From positions 1 through 6,506 of the forward strand of contig CALMAR010000360.1 in the NCBI GenBank assembly GCA_937859855.1: 6,506 nucleotides of DNA, written 5' to 3'. The notes beneath the pieces were generated by a model. The model ran no database searches. It saw only the letters and a list, made by a program, of their open reading frames with translations, and had not been told where the DNA came from. Made by a program: the position numbers and the translations under genes. This document shows positions 5,534-6,506 of the stretch, piece by piece; the first letter of the stretch is position 1; the number at the start of each line of letters is the position of its first letter. Source of the DNA: an uncultured Kineosporia sp. GTDB lineage: Bacteria > Actinomycetota > Actinomycetes > Actinomycetales > Kineosporiaceae.

Positions 5534-5937
5534 TTCATTACGCCGTGGCGCCGGTGGGATACAGCTGCCACGATGGCGGTCGCTTCCGCTTGGCCGCGAA
5601 TCTCGTATCGCGTTGTGACATCCCAGTCTTTTACAACGGCCCAGTTTACTTCCAGTGCAGGGTCGTTACGAAGATCTTGGTGAAAGGCTTGCGCCAGTCC
5701 TGCTGTCCTCATCAGTGACTCGTATTTGTGAGTGTATAGGTCACGCACAGTCTGCAGATCCGGGATCGTCCCAGCCGCGAAGTTGCGTGCCGCGCATGCT
5801 TTAAGTGCGCACTCCACGGCGTAGCCACTGAGGTAGTAGGCGCCTGACCATTCTCCCGCGGCGAGCAGAACTTCAGCTTCCCGCAAGCGAGTCTGCGCCA
5901 GGGTCCGCCACTGCCGACGGTGAACGTTCAGGGGCAC
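5512..5937 (-). CDS. HEPN domain-containing protein
   Basis: The 141 residues match a stand-alone HEPN domain (PF05168 type), an all-alpha fold common in toxin-antitoxin and defence systems. The diagnostic core is LREAEVLLAAGEWSGAYYLS (18-37) followed by GYAVECALKACAARN (38-52). Next come an IPD/YTHKYESLMR region (58-77) and the late motif WDVTTRYEIRG (105-115) with R110, Y111 and E112. I do not find the R-x4-6-H signature of ribonuclease HEPN toxins at the expected C-terminal place, so RNase activity cannot be assumed. No nucleotidyltransferase (MNT) partner is present; the overlapping downstream gene takes that place. The start is GTG 5937, 40 bases after the previous stop, with no ribosome site but a TACGCT box 6 bases upstream, suggesting a leaderless message. 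Its GC (31 of 60 in 5641-5700) is lower than its flanks, so it was probably acquired separately from the phage genes. Confidence 0.9.
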   Translation of the reverse strand: MPLNVHRRQWRTLAQTRLREAEVLLAAGEWSGAYYLSGYAVECALKACAARNFAAGTIPDLQTVRDLYTHKYESLMRTAGLAQAFHQDLRNDPALEVNWAVVKDWDVTTRYEIRGQAEATAIVAAVSHRRHGVMKWMRSKW

Positions 5938-5943
5938 TTGGCG

Positions 5944-5949
5944 AGCGTA
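5944..5949 (-). promoter_or_regulatory. Possible -10 box for a leaderless HEPN transcript
   Basis: TACGCT on the minus strand matches TANNNT and ends 6 bases before GTG 5937. A transcript would then begin at or next to the start codon. A -35 match is weak. Leaderless genes with this spacing are common in actinobacteria. Confidence 0.4.
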
Positions 5950-5977
5950 TACGGCGTCGACGGGTCCGGTTCGGTCG

Positions 5978-6506
5978 TCAGGCCTCGGCCACGGAAGCGG
6001 AGGCGAGTGCTTCTCGGACGTCGCCGAGGCGGTACCAGTTGTGGCCGTCGCCGTCTTCGAAGGTGGGGTGGATCTTCTTGCGGTGGGCGTAGCCGCGGAT
6101 CATGGATGGGGTGCAGCGGATGCCCATGGCGGTGAGGATTCCGGCGAGGTGGGTGGCGCGGCCTTGGACGTAGGGGACGTCGTCGAGGACGGCTGTGCGG
6201 CGTGCGCGGACGTCGTGGATGGTGCCGCAGTTGGGGCAGGTGATGGTGGGCTGGCCGGGTTCTACGGTGAGCCATCGGGTGCAGGTGATGGTGGTGGTGA
6301 TGGTTCGCCAGCCGTTGGTGCAGCCTTCGCTGCCGCAGCCTCCGGGGAGGTCGCAGGGGTGGCCGGGGCCGTTGTGGCAGTTGCAGGCGCAGGGTTCTCG
6401 GCGGCCGCCGATGGGGCGGTGTCCGCCGCATTCGCCGACGGGGATCATTTCGACGGGGAGGTCGATCGCTTTCCAGGCCTGGCCGGTGGTGCGTTCGCCG
6501 AGAGTG
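5978..6506 (-). CDS. Cysteine-rich phage protein with C-terminal helix-turn-helix (N-terminus beyond window)
   Basis: The frame has an ATG at 6448, but it stays open upstream for 19 further codons to the window edge. Those codons read as plausible protein (GQAWKAIDLPVE just before the Met), so the true start is probably outside. Numbered from that Met, residues 7-43 are rich in Cys and His (CACNCH 20-25, HPC 30-32, C38, C43), and CPNC (71-74) forms a second likely zinc knuckle. The C-terminal part is a winged helix-turn-helix: THLAGILTAMG (99-109), TPSMIRGYAHRKKI (113-126), NWYRLGDVREAL (137-148), close to excisionase/MerR-like folds. It is probably a DNA-binding regulator of phage genes; similar proteins lie ahead of terminase modules in Streptomyces-type phages (from memory). 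The stop TGA at 5978-5980 is 40 bases before the HEPN start. The zinc role is inferred. Confidence 0.8.
   Translation of the reverse strand, partial: TLGERTTGQAWKAIDLPVEMIPVGECGGHRPIGGRREPCACNCHNGPGHPCDLPGGCGSEGCTNGWRTITTTITCTRWLTVEPGQPTITCPNCGTIHDVRARRTAVLDDVPYVQGRATHLAGILTAMGIRCTPSMIRGYAHRKKIHPTFEDGDGHNWYRLGDVREALASASVAEA

Noticed and set aside
5928..6431. A 167-codon minus-strand frame overlapping the cysteine-rich protein
   Set aside because: Its sequence is almost only R, P, H and L, the typical result of reading a high-GC gene out of frame, and the other frame has clear zinc and helix-turn-helix motifs.
1..6506. CRISPR array or insertion sequence
   Set aside because: No regularly spaced repeats, no transposase motifs and no terminal inverted repeats with target duplications were seen.

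Overview
The window is the packaging and head-gene end of a tailed phage or prophage from a high-GC actinobacterium. The evidence for the host group is the high GC of the phage genes, the frequent GTG starts behind GGAGG-type ribosome sites, and the gene families themselves. Every gene I accept lies on the minus strand, so transcription runs from high to low coordinates. I see no host chromosomal gene, integrase or attachment site, so I cannot tell an integrated prophage from a free phage genome.

Layout in transcription order. (1) 6506-5978: a cysteine-rich protein with a C-terminal helix-turn-helix, probably a phage regulator, cut by the window edge. (2) 5937-5129: a two-gene cassette, a HEPN-domain protein and an overlapping small partner of unknown function. 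Its GC is clearly lower than its surroundings, the second gene carries a TTA codon, and the first gene has a possible leaderless start. (3) 5128-4722: a non-coding interval with hairpins, a good promoter match, a tRNA-Met-like gene (CAT) with initiator-like features, and a perfect 15-bp-arm hairpin against the next ribosome site. (4) 4721-4129: an 88-residue hypothetical protein and an HNH endonuclease. (5) 4020-301: terminase small subunit, terminase large subunit and portal, tightly spaced or overlapping. (6) 218-1: the first 72 codons of a proline-rich protein, probably the capsid scaffold, cut by the window edge.

Functional reading. HNH, TerS, TerL and portal form the standard DNA-packaging set: TerS recognises phage DNA, TerL translocates and cuts it, HNH assists cutting, and the portal is the entry channel. 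The HEPN cassette sits between the regulator and the late operon, apparently with its own start signals and its own base composition. It looks like accessory cargo (toxin-antitoxin or defence type) rather than a phage structural function. The cassette and the unusual tRNA beside it are the most interesting parts of the window.
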